64,000 nt of DNA, taken from contig NC_135187.1 of assembly GCF_041146795.1 (NCBI RefSeq), positions 37,099,056 to 37,163,055 on the forward strand, in the 5' to 3' direction. Source of the DNA: Maylandia zebra. Taxonomy: Eukaryota; Chordata; Actinopteri; Cichliformes; Cichlidae. Numbering within the stretch: the stretch's first letter is position 1; every line of letters begins with the position of its first letter. A program made the translations under genes and the position numbers. Below are positions 34,789 through 47,196 of this stretch, one piece after another. Below the pieces are notes generated by a model that worked only from the letters and a program-made list of their open reading frames with translations, was not told the origin of the DNA and did not search any database.

Positions 34789-36458
34789 TAGGGGTGCAAC
34801 GATACACAAAATTCACGGTTCGGTTTGGTTCGATACTTTGGTGTCACGGTTCGATATTTTTTCGATACAAAAAAATGTTCATGCCTTTTTAAATTTGTCA
34901 TTTATTAAAATTATAAATATATATTTTAACTCAAAAGTACAGTTTTTAAATTTAACCCTAACCCTTGTGAGCGTTTTTTATTTTGACAGCGAATGCGCAC
35001 CTGCGACCACTTATGTGCAGCCCTGGTTATTTAGCTCGTCATATTGCAGCCACAGAAATTCTTTTGTCCATGAAACCATAAAGCTGCACTTTCTTTTTGC
35101 CTTATAGTCTGATTTGTCATAACTTCTCCGTTTTGTGGTAAGCTTTTCTTTGGCTGTCACTTCTTCACCCTGACCTGTCTTATTTGGCTCAGCAGAACTG
35201 AAATGCTTTTACACGCACTCACATAAGCTCAGCGATTCTCTGCGCGATCAACCTCTCACATGTTTAAGCTGCGGGAGATTTCACTTGTCATGTTTGCATA
35301 GTAAGCTAACGATTAATAAGACGATGTCAGAGGAATTGGTGCACAAATTATCATCACTCACAGATCAGTGCTGTCGCTCTCTATACACAGTTCGCACGAT
35401 TGCAAAGTGAAAGCAAAAAAACAAGCGCAAATTCAAACGCGACTTCAATATGTCACATATTGACAGTGGCTCACCGATGCCAATGACATAATTACCCAGC
35501 TACATTTCCAAAAGAATGCAAAAGCATTGACATATATTTTTCCTACAATAGCCCGACGGGCAGGGCAGAGATAGATTTTGGTAGCCCGACTGGAAAAATT
35601 GCTAGCCCCAGGACGCCGGGCTAGCGATTTTGCAAGCCCTGTATCTGATTGAGGAATCACTCATCTTTGGAAAAGAGAGTTTATTACAGAGAAATGGCTC
35701 TTTCCAAAATAAAAGCTATACTATCCGCTTCTTCTGGGCTATATTCTCAGCAGCATATTAAACATATAAGGAGAATCATGTGCTAACAGCTGTCTAAATG
35801 ACTCGGCTAAAGTTAGTAGCATGCTTGTTGTTTTTGTCTTTGCACTAGGATGATGTCGGCGTAAATGTGCAGTCATATTCGTTGTGTTCCCACTAGTGCT
35901 TTCAGGTTGATCTCGTTGAAATGACCTTAACGCCACAACACGGCAAATCTCCGTTAACGAGCTACCCCTGATCGCCCCGTGCATGGGGCTAGACGGCCAA
36001 CACGTTAACGAGCTAACTGCGCTAACGCACTAGTTCCCACCCATGTAATTGAGCATTGCATGGCACATCCAACATACTGTTTTACTTTAGTCCATGACTC
36101 GCTTACCTTCAGAGTCATACGTCACATGAAAACCAAAATAATTCCAAACGCCAGATCTGAATGAGGGTGGGGGAGGTTCATGTTGCAAGGAGAGCTTAAC
36201 TTCTGTCTCGCTAGCTTGCCCTGCGCTCTTCCTCCTGACTATGCTGTCTGTGTTGAGCGCTCAGTGGATCTGCGCTCGACAGTGCAGCCTAGGCGGAGTA
36301 GTCGAACGCAGATTCACTGAGCGCTCAACACAGACAGCATCGTCAGAAGGAAAATTGATAAAATAAATTACAAATGTTGTATTGTTCGATACATATGCGT
36401 ACCGAACCGAAAGCACTGTATCGAACGGTTCAATATCGATACGAATATCGTTGCACCC

Positions 36459-36461
<3 letters not shown>
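34789..36461 (-). mobile_element. hAT relic with BED zinc-finger exon, copy C
   Basis: Both termini intact (TAGGGGTGCAACGATA and TATCGTTGCACCCCTA), with TA repeats on either side. The minus strand at 35770-35920 encodes STSGNTTNMTAHLRRHHPSA and LAESFRQLLAHDSPY, the most readable copy of the BED remnant. Contains the family palindrome at 36229-36352. Confidence 0.8.
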
Positions 36462-36493
<32 letters not shown>

Positions 36494-36778
36494 ATGATCC
36501 AGTGTTGTGTTTGTTTTGTGTTACTCTTCCCACCAGAGGATGGCTGTGGGTTTTTGTTTTCCCCTTTTCTCTCTTAGGAGGTGGACACCTGGGCGTGCCT
36601 GCTGGGGATCTGGGTGGAGTCTCGGCCTATCCTCGGATTGGATAATTGACTAATAACCTCCAGTTTTTAACTACCAGATGACAGCCACCTGGTTCCTCTC
36701 TCCTAACCTCCACCATTCAACCAAGAATCGTTACAGTGTAGAGTTTCTTTGACAAAGTGATTAGCCATATATATATAT

Positions 36779-36815
<37 letters not shown>

Positions 36816-37300
36816 CATATATATATACACACACACACACATATATAAACAGGTGAAATTAATTTTCGATATGAAGTATTTATTAATGGATTGATAATTC
36901 ATTTTGAAATATTGATTTAAAAATAGTGTTTTTATTTTAAATGATAAAATAATAAATTACTTTAGTAATGTTTCGATACACGTGGCTCTTGTGGTCCTCC
37001 ATAGCTGATGAGAGTGAGCGATGATGCTAATGACATCAAGATGTTTTCATTACTTCTGAACTTCATAAATTTGCCTCCAACAAACCCCCCAAAAAGAAAT
37101 CCAGAACTAAACGTGAATCTGAGCATTTTTAAAGAACACACACTGAAAAGACACTCAAGTAAAAAAAAAAGAAAAAAAGTTTCTTCCTGTCTGAAGTTAG
37201 TCGTTGACCAATGAAAACGCTCTGAGCATTTAATTCATCAAAGAAACATGAAATCATGATTATGTTTGAAATAAACTTCATAACTCAGCCGCTGAAATCA
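36462..37300. other. Microsatellites; no gene recognised
   Basis: TA runs at 36462-36489 and 36765-36840 and a CA run at 36830-36842. The rest is downstream of the zinc-finger stop codon at 37301 and may include its 3' UTR. Confidence 0.4.
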
Positions 37301-38154
37301 CTAGGTGAAGTGTACAAACACAACTACTTTGTCATTGTGAGGCCGAGGCATTAGCACTCGGTTTCGGGCTGGTTTCGGACTGATACACTTGTGTCTGTTC
37401 AGCTGATAATTCCAGGTGAACGTCTTGAGACAAGTACTGCAGCTGAAGTTCTTCTCCCCACTGTGAATTTTCATGTGAGCGTTCAGGGCCGAGCGGCAGC
37501 TGAAGGGCTTGCTGCACTCGGAGCAGCTGAACGGTTTCTCTCCCGTGTGAAGCGTCATGTGGTTCGTCAGCGCCGCCTTCTCCATGAAGCATCGGCCGCA
37601 CTCGGAGCAGCTGAACGGTTTCTGGCCCGTGTGAGTCCAAAGGTGTTTTTTAAGACTTCCGCTCTGAACGAATCTTTTGTCGCACTTCGGACAACCGAAC
37701 GGTTTCTCTCCTGTGTGGCTCCGTTTATGCCTTAACAGGTGTGCCATGCGCTTAAACGATTTCCCACATTCGGTACAGATGAGCGCTTCTTCGCCCGAGA
37801 CACATTTCATATCCCCTGCGAGCACTTTGCTTTCTTCCGAGCTTGAAGGTTCACTGCTCTCCTCCAGATCTCCTTCATGGACCTCCGTCTCCATGTCCTT
37901 GTCCTCAGGATCTAAACCTGGATCTGGTGCTGGTCTGCCAGCATCCTCTCCTCCCACAGAGTCTCTGCGCTTCTCAGTCAGGGTGTGATGAAGCTTAGAG
38001 GACTCAGGTTTCTCTTCATCCTCTTCACTTTTTACAGCAACAGGACTGAATGTGAACTTGATGATGTCGACCTCCTCCTGTTCCTCTTTGATGAATACTC
38101 CCTCCTGCTCCTCTTCATCACCAACTATTACCTTCTGGACATCTGGAGGTAAAC
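37301..38154 (-). CDS. C2H2 zinc-finger protein, main exon (5 fingers)
   Basis: Predicted nuclear DNA-binding protein. The exon follows a clean acceptor (TGTGTTTCAG, reverse of 38155-38164) and begins LPPDVQKVIVGDEEE, closely parallel to LPSDVRKVIVGEEE in the exon ending at 14002, so the two are paralogues. An acidic region (FIKEEQEEVDIIKF, KSEEDEEKPESS) precedes four canonical C2H2 fingers (LICTECGKSFKR, FGCPKCDKRFVQ, FSCSECGRCFME, FSCSECSKPFSC). A fifth finger ends FTWNYQLNRHKC, where Cys replaces the last His, as in FTWYTQLKTHRC of the other gene. The TGEKPF linkers are partly altered (TGQKPF, SGEKNF). The start must come from an upstream exon (see 45557-45575). Confidence 0.85.
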
Positions 38155-38419
38155 CTGAAACACAGACATTAACACTGACATTACTCAGTGTCACTGAAAC
38201 CACAAATACTACATGCAGATGATTTGTGACAGCTTGGACTTGTTATTAATCTGCTTGGTTGCACTGTATTCACCATCTGCTTTAACACAGTTTGCAGACA
38301 CAGCAGTGGACACAGGAGGGAAGTAAAGCAGACGCCCAAGAAACACTTCCACTCAGACGTAGAGTGGCACAAATGTGTTTCATACACTGAGCACACATAC
38401 AGGTTTTATTGAGATTACT

Positions 38420-39040
38420 TATTTTATGTTTCTATGATGAAGTGAAGAATGATCAGAAGCATTTCATAAGATTCAAAGACCTTTATTGGAAAATAGAGCC
38501 AGGATTTACAGTGGTGAACCCTCTTCTTAACTTCAGCTGGATATCAGCTTCACGACCAAGTCCTGATTGATGGACATCATTCCTGCCTCCTCAGAGCTCC
38601 AAGCTGATCTTAGTTTTCCTTTTAAAGGAATGCTTGGCTCAGCAGAGCTCTGACTGTTTGTCAGCCTGGCTACAGTGCTGCAGAGAAATCTAGGCTTGTT
38701 CTTATTTCCTTCAATCAGTGAGATGTTCTAGGTTTAAAGGGGGCTTTTTTATGAAGCAGCAAACTGGCTCTCCAGGCTAAATGATGATCTTCTAAATTAG
38801 CATGACGCCATTTCTTCTCCAGATGCGCATTTGAGAATTATACCAGGGTCAAGTACTTCTAATTTGAGGCTTTCTTTTTCACAGGAGCTACAGTATCTAG
38901 AGTTGTACGCAGTGAAGAAGTAAAACTATTAGCAAGATAATCGACCTTTGTGGGAGTTCTAGCTGCTCTACACTGTGTTGGCACGAGGCACTGAAGATCA
39001 CAACAGTGGAGGAAATATATCCTTACACTTAGTTACAGCG
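38420..39040 (-). mobile_element. L2-type LINE fragment (endonuclease-RT linker)
   Basis: Broken minus-strand frames include ARLTNSQSSAEPSIPLKGKL and SAWSSEEAGMMSINQDLV, with LDTVAPVKKK-like sequence to the right. This is the linker that joins endonuclease and RT in fish L2-like LINEs. Frames are interrupted. Confidence 0.5.
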
Positions 39041-39054
39041 CTTTCAGAAAGACA

Positions 39055-39806
39055 TCTTCTTTCTCTCACCCCAACCAATCACAGCAGATGGCCCCGCCCC
39101 TCCCTGAGCCTGGTTCTGCTGGAGGTTTCTTCCTGTTAAAAGGGAGTTTTTCCTTCCCACTGTCGCCAAAGTGCTGCTCATTAGGGGTGGGGGGAAAAAA
39201 TCAATACTGTGTAGTATCGTGATATTTTGTTTGCTAATGATGTATCGATACAGGGACAGCAGAAATCGATATTTTGTTACAAAAAAGGTTTTTGTGCTCT
39301 GACTTCAGAGCATGTTGATCCTTTTTCTGAGCAAGAATCCTGACATTCCTTCACTGTCCAAATGTGTTTAACTTTTTTTTGGCAGCAATAAACATGACAG
39401 TTTACTTATTTTAATTTAAGACATGTCTTATTTTAATTAAGTTTAAAACTTTTTTATTTAATGTAAAATTATATTTTGTTTTAATTTACTTTCAAATTCT
39501 TCAGTTGCTGAATGGGCTGCATAGTTTTCATAAATAAATAATAATAATATAATATATTATATTATTATAATAATATAATAATAATAATAATAAATAAATA
39601 AATAAAATTGCAATAATATCGTATCGTGCGTTAAGTATTGTGATAATATCGTATCGTGGGATGTATAGTGATTCCCACCTCTATTGTTCATAGGAGGTCA
39701 CATGATTGTTGTATGTATGTATTATTGTAGGGTCTACTGTACAATATATAGAACCTTGAGGGAACTGTTCTTGTGATTTGGCGCTGTGTAAATAACAGTG
39801 AATTGA
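39055..39806 (+). mobile_element. L2-type LINE 3' UTR split by a small hAT
   Basis: 39055-39181 matches 520-645 (CCCGCCCCTCCCTGAGCCTG, TTTTTCCTTCCCACTGTCGC). It resumes after the insertion at 39684 and ends GATTTGGCGCTGTGTAAATA then GAATTGAAT. Confidence 0.75.
39182..39683. mobile_element. 502-bp hAT MITE inserted in the L2 tail
   Basis: Termini TAGGGGTGGGG and CCCACCTCTA with TATCGTATCGTG-rich subterminal sequence. Flanking octamers CTGCTCAT and TTGTTCAT differ at two positions. An AT-rich (ATAAT)n stretch lies at 39530-39605. Confidence 0.65.
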
Positions 39807-40154
39807 ATCTACTCCTGTGTAATCCAAAAATATAAAAATAAAATACATGTTATTGCATTAAATCTTCTTTTCTTCTATTTTCCTGCTGGAGAAGATCCAG
39901 TATAACCTTTTCCCTCCTCCTTAGGATTTCTGTGACCAAAACTCTCTAATATCAGCTGAACTTAAGTAAACACTGAATAATCACAATCCTAAAAGCTGCA
40001 ATACAAAAACAGACATTACTAATGCAAACTAAAACATACAGAGCCCTACAGAAACTTTGACCAGGCGTTTGGACCTGCCTCAGTCTGGAATAGCCAAACT
40101 CAAAATGTACCCATCTGGACAGCATGATGGAGCTCTCTGTGTTATTGTTGGGTC

Positions 40155-40893
40155 TAGAGCAGGGCGATATGACCAAACATATTTATCACGATATACATTT
40201 GAAAATTTGCGATAACGATATAACTGACGATATAATTGACACTAGACAAAATACTTTACAACTCCACAACTTTATTAGTGCAAAAAACCCATCAATGTAT
40301 TTTCACTTAAACAAGCAGCTGTTTTTTATGTGCATTAAAGTTATATAAAAATGTAACAGTGCAAATTCTTTGCTGACAGTTTAACCAAAAGGCATTTCCA
40401 GTGGAAACTGGCCGACACATCCTCAGCATAACCATGTATAACATCCACAAAACTTAAAAAGAGGTTATACACACACAATATGGTAATATTATGTTGAAGC
40501 ACAGTACGTATCACTCCGCGAGGCTCCGCCTACGATGCCGTAATGCTCCCACAATCCATCAAGCGGTGCGGCTTCGTAGCTTAGCAAAGTTTTACTAAAA
40601 CATTTGACAGATTTTCGAGCTCCGTGCACATAAAATCGTTTCCAGGTCAGTAAACACAACCAGAGTTCATACATAAGGCACACGGGATTATAAGGGGCTC
40701 TGTCGACTTTCAGAAAAATCAAAGGATTGATTCTACGTGCGCCGTATTTTCCAAACAACACAGTAATAACGACGGCCCGCTAAGATAAGATAAGATAAGA
40801 TAGAACTTTATTAATCCCTCGGGTGGGTTCCTCTGGGAAATTTGATTTCCAAAAAAGCACAGCACCGACAGAAGTTACAGAGTTACAGAATAT

Positions 40894-40953
<60 letters not shown>

Positions 40954-41358
40954 AATACAGAGACAATATAAATAAAATATACGAAGGGGATAAATAGAAT
41001 AAATAGGAATAAAAAATAAAAATACAAGTGAATTGCACATTTCAAGTATTGAGGTCTATTGCGCTAGCATGCGCTACCAAAAATAGTGCTTTGTTGTGTA
41101 TCTGACGGACGAAAGCTAAACCAGTTCCACACCACTGAAGCTGCAGCATTTTTACAAACCAGTTCTGGTTCATCCGTTTCATTCAACGATCCGCTTTCAC
41201 CCTTCTCATTCTCTGTTGCCGCCATGCTTTTTCCGCCATGTGTGTATGAAAACAAAGGCTCTGCACATGCGCGTTTTACCCATATTCTATTTTATATTTC
41301 CTTTTCTTATCGTTGCCCAACATTACGATATGGTACGGTATGATATGTCCCAGCCCTA
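40155..41358. mobile_element. hAT element (GGGCGATATGACC type) inserted in an L2 tail
   Basis: Termini TAGAGCAGGGCGATATGACC and GATATGTCCCAGCCCTA. Flanked by GTTGGGTC (40147-40154) and GTTGGATC (41359-41366), an 8-bp duplication with one mismatch. The L2 3' UTR continues after it. The interior carries a LINE 3' end at 40780-41050. Confidence 0.75.
40780..41050 (-). mobile_element. LINE 3' end with (TTATC)n tail and CA microsatellite
   Basis: Starts with GATAAGATAAGATAAGAT then AACTTTATTAATCCCTCGGG, the reverse of a LINE 3' terminus. CA run at 40902-40948. It interrupts the surrounding hAT element. Confidence 0.6.
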
Positions 41359-41447
41359 GTTGGATCTTTAACTTACTGTATAAAGCACCTTAAGGCAACT
41401 GTTGTTGTGATTTGACACCATATAAATAAAATTGAATTGAACTGAAA
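41359..41447 (+). repeat. End of the L2 3' UTR
   Basis: TTGTTGTGATTTGACACCAT then AAATTGAATTGAACTGAA. Confidence 0.65.
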
Positions 41448-42169
41448 AACGCAAAAGTGATAACTAAATGGCTCAGAGATTTAACATTTGGATCCATGGC
41501 CTGGAAACTCCCAACATCTTAATCATCAATCATAATTAAACCAGTATTTAAAAAGCAGAAGCCCAACTGAGGCAGCAATGATCTCCACTCAAGAAAGGTC
41601 AGCACTGTAAACACAGATTCTTCACACCATACCTGTGCGATATGACCAAAATCTCATATCCCGATATAAAATATTTATCATCCCAACAGCGATTGCATTT
41701 GTCTCTAACCATCAGGAACCTTCACGTTAACTTTTATCGAATGGAAAAGTGTTAGCGTTCATCCTGCAGCTTCACTGTGTTTGTTATGCTAACATAGCTG
41801 TGTCGCTAGCGATCACGTGGCACATCATTATATAGCAGCTAGCCCAACTTCAGTAACCCTACAAACGTCACTGCTGTTTAGTTTCCTGTCTTCATTTATG
41901 TTGGAAGTGACAGCAGAGCTGTACATTTGAATGTTTCAGAAATCTCTCAGTCAGAACATGCTTTAACATGCTTAGGTAACTAACGAAACTAGTGAGCTAA
42001 CTTCCGCTAGCTTCCTGCTAACTTCTAACTCTGTTAAATGTCATAAATTCTGTTTTCATGGATGCCTGGAAGTTAAACTGAATTGTTACACCTGGTAAAG
42101 CAGCAATGCTGATCATTTTATTAAAGATGAAAGAATTTAGACAGTTTTTAACTCTCAGTGATGCCGCAG

Positions 42170-44056
42170 TGTTCGTTTGACTTTGGGACCTGAAGAGACG
42201 GAGTTTAGGACCCAGATTACCATGAGACCGGACAGTGTGCGCACCGCGGATGACGTCAGTGCGCACACTGTGTCTGAGGAGGATGTGCGGAAGTGCTTCA
42301 GGAAGGTGAACGCGCGCAAAGCTACTGGTCCGGACGGGATTCCCGGCCGCGTCCTCAAGTCATGCGCGGCTCAGCTGGCTGGAGTGTTCACGCACATCTT
42401 CAACCTTTCCCTCTCTCTGTCTGTAGTCCCAGCCTGCTTCAAATTGGCCACCGTCGTCCCTGTACCCAAATCCTCCACCATCTCCTCATTGAACGACTGG
42501 CGACCTGTAGCCCTGACCCCCATCGTAAGCAAATGCTTCAAGAAGCTGGTCAGGGACTTCATCTGCTCTGCACTACCCGACTCACTGGACCCTCTACAGT
42601 TTGCATACCGCCACAACAGGTCCACTGATGATGCCATAGCCCTGACACTACACACTGCCCTGTCACACCTGGAGAAGAGAGACACGTATGTGAGAATGCT
42701 GTTTGTAGATTACAGCTCAGCATTCAATACCATCGTTCCCTCGAAGCTGGACAGGAAACTGCAGGATCTAGGACTGAGCAGCTCCCTCTGCAGCTGGATC
42801 CTTAGCTTCCTGTCTGACAGACGCCAGGTGGTCAGACTGGGCAGCATCACCTCATCCCCCGTCACACTGAACACTGGTGCTCCACAGGGGTGTGTACTGA
42901 GCCCTCTCCTGTACTCACTCTACACCTACGACTGCACAGCCACTAACAGCTCCAACATCATTGTGAAGTTTGTGGACGACACTACAGTGGTGGGTCTTAT
43001 CACCAACGGTGATGAGACGGCTTACAGGGAGGAGGTCAGCGCCCTGACCCACTGGTGTCAAGACAACCATCTCACCCTCAACGTCGCAAAGACAAAGGAG
43101 TTGATAGTGGACTTCCGGAGGTGCAGAGAAGTACACACCCCCATCACCATCAACGGCGCTGCTGTGGAGAGAGTGAGCAGCTTCCGCTTCCTTGGTGTAC
43201 ATCTGGCTGAGGATCTTACGTGGTCAGTACACACAAACAAAACAGTGAAGAAGGCGCAGCAGCGCCTCTTCTTTCTCAGGAGACTGAAAAGATTCGGCAT
43301 GAGCCCCCGCATCCTCAGGACCTTCTATCACTGTGCCATTGAGAGCATCCTCACTGGATGCATCACCACCTGGTACGGCAACAGCACCGCCTACAACTGC
43401 AAAGCTCTCCAGCGAGTAGTGCGGTGCTCTGAACGGATAATTGGAGGTGAGCTTCCCTCCCTCCAAGACATCTACAGGAAGCGCTGCCTGAGGAAAGCGG
43501 GGAGGATCATCAAGGACTCCAGTCACCCCAGCCATAAACTGTTCAGACTGCTTCCATCAGGAAGGAGGTTCTGCAGCATCCGGTCCCGTACCAGCAGACT
43601 GAGAGACAGCTTCTTCCACCAGGCCATCAGACTGCTGAACACGTCATAGACACCTCAGCTTCACTACTGGAACTTCAACATTATGCACTCCACACTGTAT
43701 ATAAATGCCACTTGTTTTGCACATATTCAACTCTGTATATTTTATATATTTTATTATTATTATTATTATTATTTTTTTTTTTTACTATTTAATTTGTAAA
43801 AATGTGTACACACACACACACACACATGTAGGAAAATATTTAGTATACACATCCAGAAATGCATACACTATTATATATTGCACATATATTTATTAGTTTC
43901 AGGTTGGCCATTCTTGTATTTTGCTCGTTTGTGTTGTTGTGTTTGCACATCTCTGTTGCTTGTGGGGCTCGCACACAAGAATTTCACTCGCATGTGCTGT
44001 GCCAGTGTGCCTGCACATGTGATGTGACAATAAAAGTGATTTGATTTGATTTAGAT
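42170..44056 (+). mobile_element. 5'-truncated non-LTR retrotransposon with open RT frame
   Basis: Begins abruptly in the linker before RT and ends with GACAATAAAAGTGATTTGAT and GATTT repeats. Inserted into the hAT element around it. Confidence 0.8.
42177..43649 (+). CDS. LINE reverse transcriptase, N-terminally truncated, frame intact
   Basis: 490 codons without a stop. RT blocks in order: [15 protein letters not shown] (about residue 50), [56 protein letters not shown] and the catalytic [11 protein letters not shown] (FVDD at about 42969-42980), then [17 protein letters not shown] and a C-terminus ending [12 protein letters not shown]. The catalytic aspartates are present. The endonuclease is missing through 5' truncation, so it cannot retrotranspose by the normal route. 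There is no host promoter in evidence. The lack of damage suggests a recent insertion. Confidence 0.8.
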   Translation: MTLGPEETEFRTQITMRPDSVRTADDVSAHTVSEEDVRKCFRKVNARKATGPDGIPGRVLKSCAAQLAGVFTHIFNLSLSLSVVPACFKLATVVPVPKSSTISSLNDWRPVALTPIVSKCFKKLVRDFICSALPDSLDPLQFAYRHNRSTDDAIALTLHTALSHLEKRDTYVRMLFVDYSSAFNTIVPSKLDRKLQDLGLSSSLCSWILSFLSDRRQVVRLGSITSSPVTLNTGAPQGCVLSPLLYSLYTYDCTATNSSNIIVKFVDDTTVVGLITNGDETAYREEVSALTHWCQDNHLTLNVAKTKELIVDFRRCREVHTPITINGAAVERVSSFRFLGVHLAEDLTWSVHTNKTVKKAQQRLFFLRRLKRFGMSPRILRTFYHCAIESILTGCITTWYGNSTAYNCKALQRVVRCSERIIGGELPSLQDIYRKRCLRKAGRIIKDSSHPSHKLFRLLPSGRRFCSIRSRTSRLRDSFFHQAIRLLNTS

Positions 44057-44534
44057 TACTCCCAGATTTAAGAGCACCTTAGTCCGACAAATACGACAAT
44101 AACGATGGCCGCTTGCATGTTCTGCAAAAAAATGTGCTTTGTCGTGTATCTGACGGACAAACACCAAACCAGTTCCACATCACTGAAGTTGCTCCATTTT
44201 TACAAACCAATTCTGGTTCATCTGTTTCACTCAACAATCGGCCATGTGCGTATGAAAACAAAGGAACTGCGCATGCACGTTTTACCCATATTCTATCGCG
44301 ATATTTCATTTTCTTTTCGTTGCCTAACATTGTACCGGTATTACTGTAAACAGTATAATATGGCCCAGCCCTAATTACATCCTTTACTGGAAAAAGCTGG
44401 CAGGACCCAGAGCACCTGATTAACAAACTCTGATGTTAATTTTGTAGCTGCTCTATCCACCGCCGTTTGTTTTACAGAGAAAAATCTGCAGAAAATCTCC
44501 AGTCGTATTAACATATATTCAACTTAACTTAATA

Positions 44535-45064
44535 TTAATCAACATATACACCATCAGTGCTGGCCTCTCTGCACTGGCTGCCTGTGTCTTTTAGAGTTAA
44601 TTTTAAAATTCTTATGTTTGTTTTTAAATGCCTTCACAGTCTTGCCCCGCCTTACCTCTCTGAGCTTCTTCATCCCCACATACCCTGTCGGTCTCTCAGG
44701 TCAGCTGACCAGCTGCTCCTGGAGGTACCGAGATCCAGGAGGAAGCTCAGAGGGGGCGGGGCCTTCTCTATTGTGGCTCCAAAATTATGGAATAATTTGC
44801 CCATGCATGTTAGAGAGGCCCCTTCACTGTCCACTTTTAAATCACGTCTTAAAACCCACTTTTATTCCTTGGCTTCTAACCTCAGTGAGACTTAGTTTCT
44901 TTTTTAATGCAGTAGTTATTTAATTAATGATTTCACTCTTCTTTTATTTGTTTTTTATTTATATCTCATGTAATTTTATTTTACAGTTCCAATGTACAGC
45001 ACTTTGTGTCAGCTGTGGTTGTTTTAAAGTGCTTTATAAATAAAGTTGATGATGATGATGATGA
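44535..45064 (+). mobile_element. L2/Maui-like LINE 3' end
   Basis: Codons from 44557 to 44895 read SLHWLPVSFRVNFKILMFVF, LSELLHPHIPCRSLRSADQL and WNNLPMHVREAPSLSTFKSR, the C-terminal RT tail. The 3' UTR ends with GCTTTATAAATAAAGTTGAT and GATGAT repeats at 45047-45064. Confidence 0.75.
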
Positions 45065-45556
45065 TAACAGTTTTTGGACAGCACAAAAAGCACAGGACAA
45101 ACTTCAGAATGCTTGCTTGTGGTCTCTGGTTATCACCGACGCTTGTGGCACACATAGAGGCTTTAATGTTAGAAAGTGCTTGAACAGGTGCGATCGAAGC
45201 TTGTAGTAGATCACTTTATCATATACTAGCAGGTCTGTGCTGCTGTTCGTGGAAACTGCGGATGCCACAGTTGGAACACGAGTATATATAAACAAATGGC
45301 AGCATTTTAAGTATAATAGGGAGGCATCTGTGAGGCTCCGGCCTTCGGGCTGACAACGAGACTACACCCCACACTGAAGATAATCACTCTTTGACCTGCT
45401 GTCTTTAAATCCCCGACACGTTCTGCCGTGACTTCCTGAAATGTTCTGTTTACTGCTGCTGAACCCGACAGCCGCATCTGTAGCACGATGCTAACGTTAG
45501 CTTAGCAGCACTAGCACAACACTGAGCCTGTTTCCAGCAGCAGCGACTAAACTAAC

Positions 45557-45575
45557 CTTCTCTTCTTGCCTCCAT
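45557..45575 (-). CDS. Proposed first coding exon of the 37301-38154 zinc-finger gene
   Basis: The minus strand reads ATGGAGGCAAGAAGAGAAG followed by a GTTAGT donor. The exon leaves one spare base, and the acceptor exon at 38154 begins with two, giving the continuous reading MEARRE-G-LPPDVQKVIVG. The region just upstream (45580-45760) is less AT-rich and has a CCGGAAGT (ETS-type) site at about 45725-45733, usual for TATA-less promoters of such genes. The intron would be about 7.4 kb and filled with mobile elements. Splicing is inferred from phase and sites only. Confidence 0.4.
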
Positions 45576-45579
45576 TTCC

Positions 45580-45760
45580 GCTTTTAAATCCACATCCGGT
45601 GGTTCACTGTGTCAGTCCACCTCTGCTCCGTCCACAGAACTGGACTCTGGAGAACTTTCTGGTTCCAGCTGTAATTCTCTCTGCTAAGCGAGAACAGCGT
45701 GAAGTCCGCTCAACTGGCCGCTATCACTTCCGGCACATTTTTCAAAATAAAACCACAACG
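45580..45760 (-). promoter_or_regulatory. Putative TATA-less promoter and 5' UTR of the zinc-finger gene
   Basis: Contains CCGGAAGT (reverse of ACTTCCGG near 45727) and a leader before the proposed ATG at 45575. No TATA box seen. Confidence 0.3.
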
Positions 45761-45778
45761 CTAAAGCAAGCCCATGTC

Positions 45779-46390
45779 ATCAGAATCCTTTATTAATCCA
45801 CATGATCCCTAAGGAAATCATGTGGTTACTGTTGCTCCGAGACAACAACAGTAACAACCTGGACTAAGTTAAATATTACAATAAATTACAAAGTTGCAAA
45901 ATTTAAGAAAGAGCTTAAGAAAAAGCTCTAATATATACAAAAAAAAGCTTTATTATAAAAATCCAGAATATTACAGAGATTAAATATATATTATTGTCAT
46001 TTTACTCTCAACTGTAAAACTTTGTTATTTTGTTATTTTGACTGGTAGAGGATGTGCAGATATTAAGGGTGTGCATTAGATGGAGATAGAGCCACAGGCA
46101 GGAGTGATTTCCTCAGTGGTGCATTTGGAAAATCTTAGTGTCTCACTGAACACACTCCTGTGACTGGCCAGCACCTCATGAAGTGTGACGCCACCTTATT
46201 AAGAGAATCCAGCTCCATCCCCACAACATCACTGGCCTTTCAGATCAGCTTTTCCTGCTGCCCCAGCATGACACAGCATAGAGGATGGACTCATAGAAAA
46301 TCCTGAGCATTGGCTGAAAGAACAGCCTCAGCCCCTCAGAAAATAGAGTCCCTGTGAGAAAATAGAGTCCCTGTGAGTACCTGTTTGTGC
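45779..46390 (-). mobile_element. Degenerate LINE 3' part, same family as 15824-19130
   Basis: 46080-46340 is a decayed match to 16060-16400 (GGCCACAGGCAGGAATGATT, CTCCTGTGACTGACCAACA, CAGCTCCATCCCCACAACAT), with internal deletions. The 3' tail lies near 45779. Confidence 0.7.
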
Positions 46391-47196
46391 ACACAGGTGT
46401 ACACACAGGTACACCTAAGTACCTTTGTGTACCTGAATTAATGAAGTCTTGTTCTTTCAGTAATAATGTGTTAAATTTCCAGCTCCTAATTAGTGGTCTG
46501 ACTCTTTTCTGTGTAAGAGAGATAGATTCTGGTGCAGGATCACTGACAATGACAGGATGAATCTGAATGCCTGTGATGCTCAGGCACGTGCAGAGGGGGG
46601 GCTAGAGGGGCTTGAGCACCCGCCCCTTTCCTGATGGGTGCCCAAAGTGCACTTTTGTTGAGGCAACTTTTAAATTTTTTTTATTTATTTATTTATTTTT
46701 TTATGTGTGTGTGCGTGCGGAGTCCTGTCTGTGCCCCTCAACAATAATATTTAACTATTAATCACAGTTTTGCTAAATAAAAGGATCTGGCTTGCATCAG
46801 TCACATGACCACATTTAACCAATGATCGCCCTCGACGGCAGAACGCGCTGGTTACGAGCCGGGAACGAGCTCACAAAGAGCACGCGCATTTTTTGCGGTC
46901 CGGAGCTGCAGGAGAAACACAAGTTAACTCAGAGACACAGACTGATGCGACACAACCAGTAAGTAGGTGTACAGCGTACACTGTAGTGTGTAGCACCCAG
47001 GAGTATCAGCTTATTACGTACACGTTGGTAAGCTGTCTTGTTGCAGCTGACGAACTGAAACAAACGAGCGTGCTGTGTGTGCAACAGCGCGACAAACATT
47101 ACCTGTCCTTTTATTAACTGCACAAGTAGTGCTGGTCACAGCTGCTGGCTACCTGTGTAAGGCTGTCATGGGTCTGTAGCTCTGTCACCGTTTTAG

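Larger units (their letters stand above)
41630..44373. mobile_element. Second GGGCGATATGACC-type hAT, split by a LINE
   Basis: The left part (from TACCTGTGCGATATGACC) and the right part (44090-44373, ending TATGGCCCAGCCCTA) flank a LINE at about 42170-44056. 44090-44373 matches 41070-41358 of the neighbouring copy (CAGTTCCACATCACTGAAG). Confidence 0.6.
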
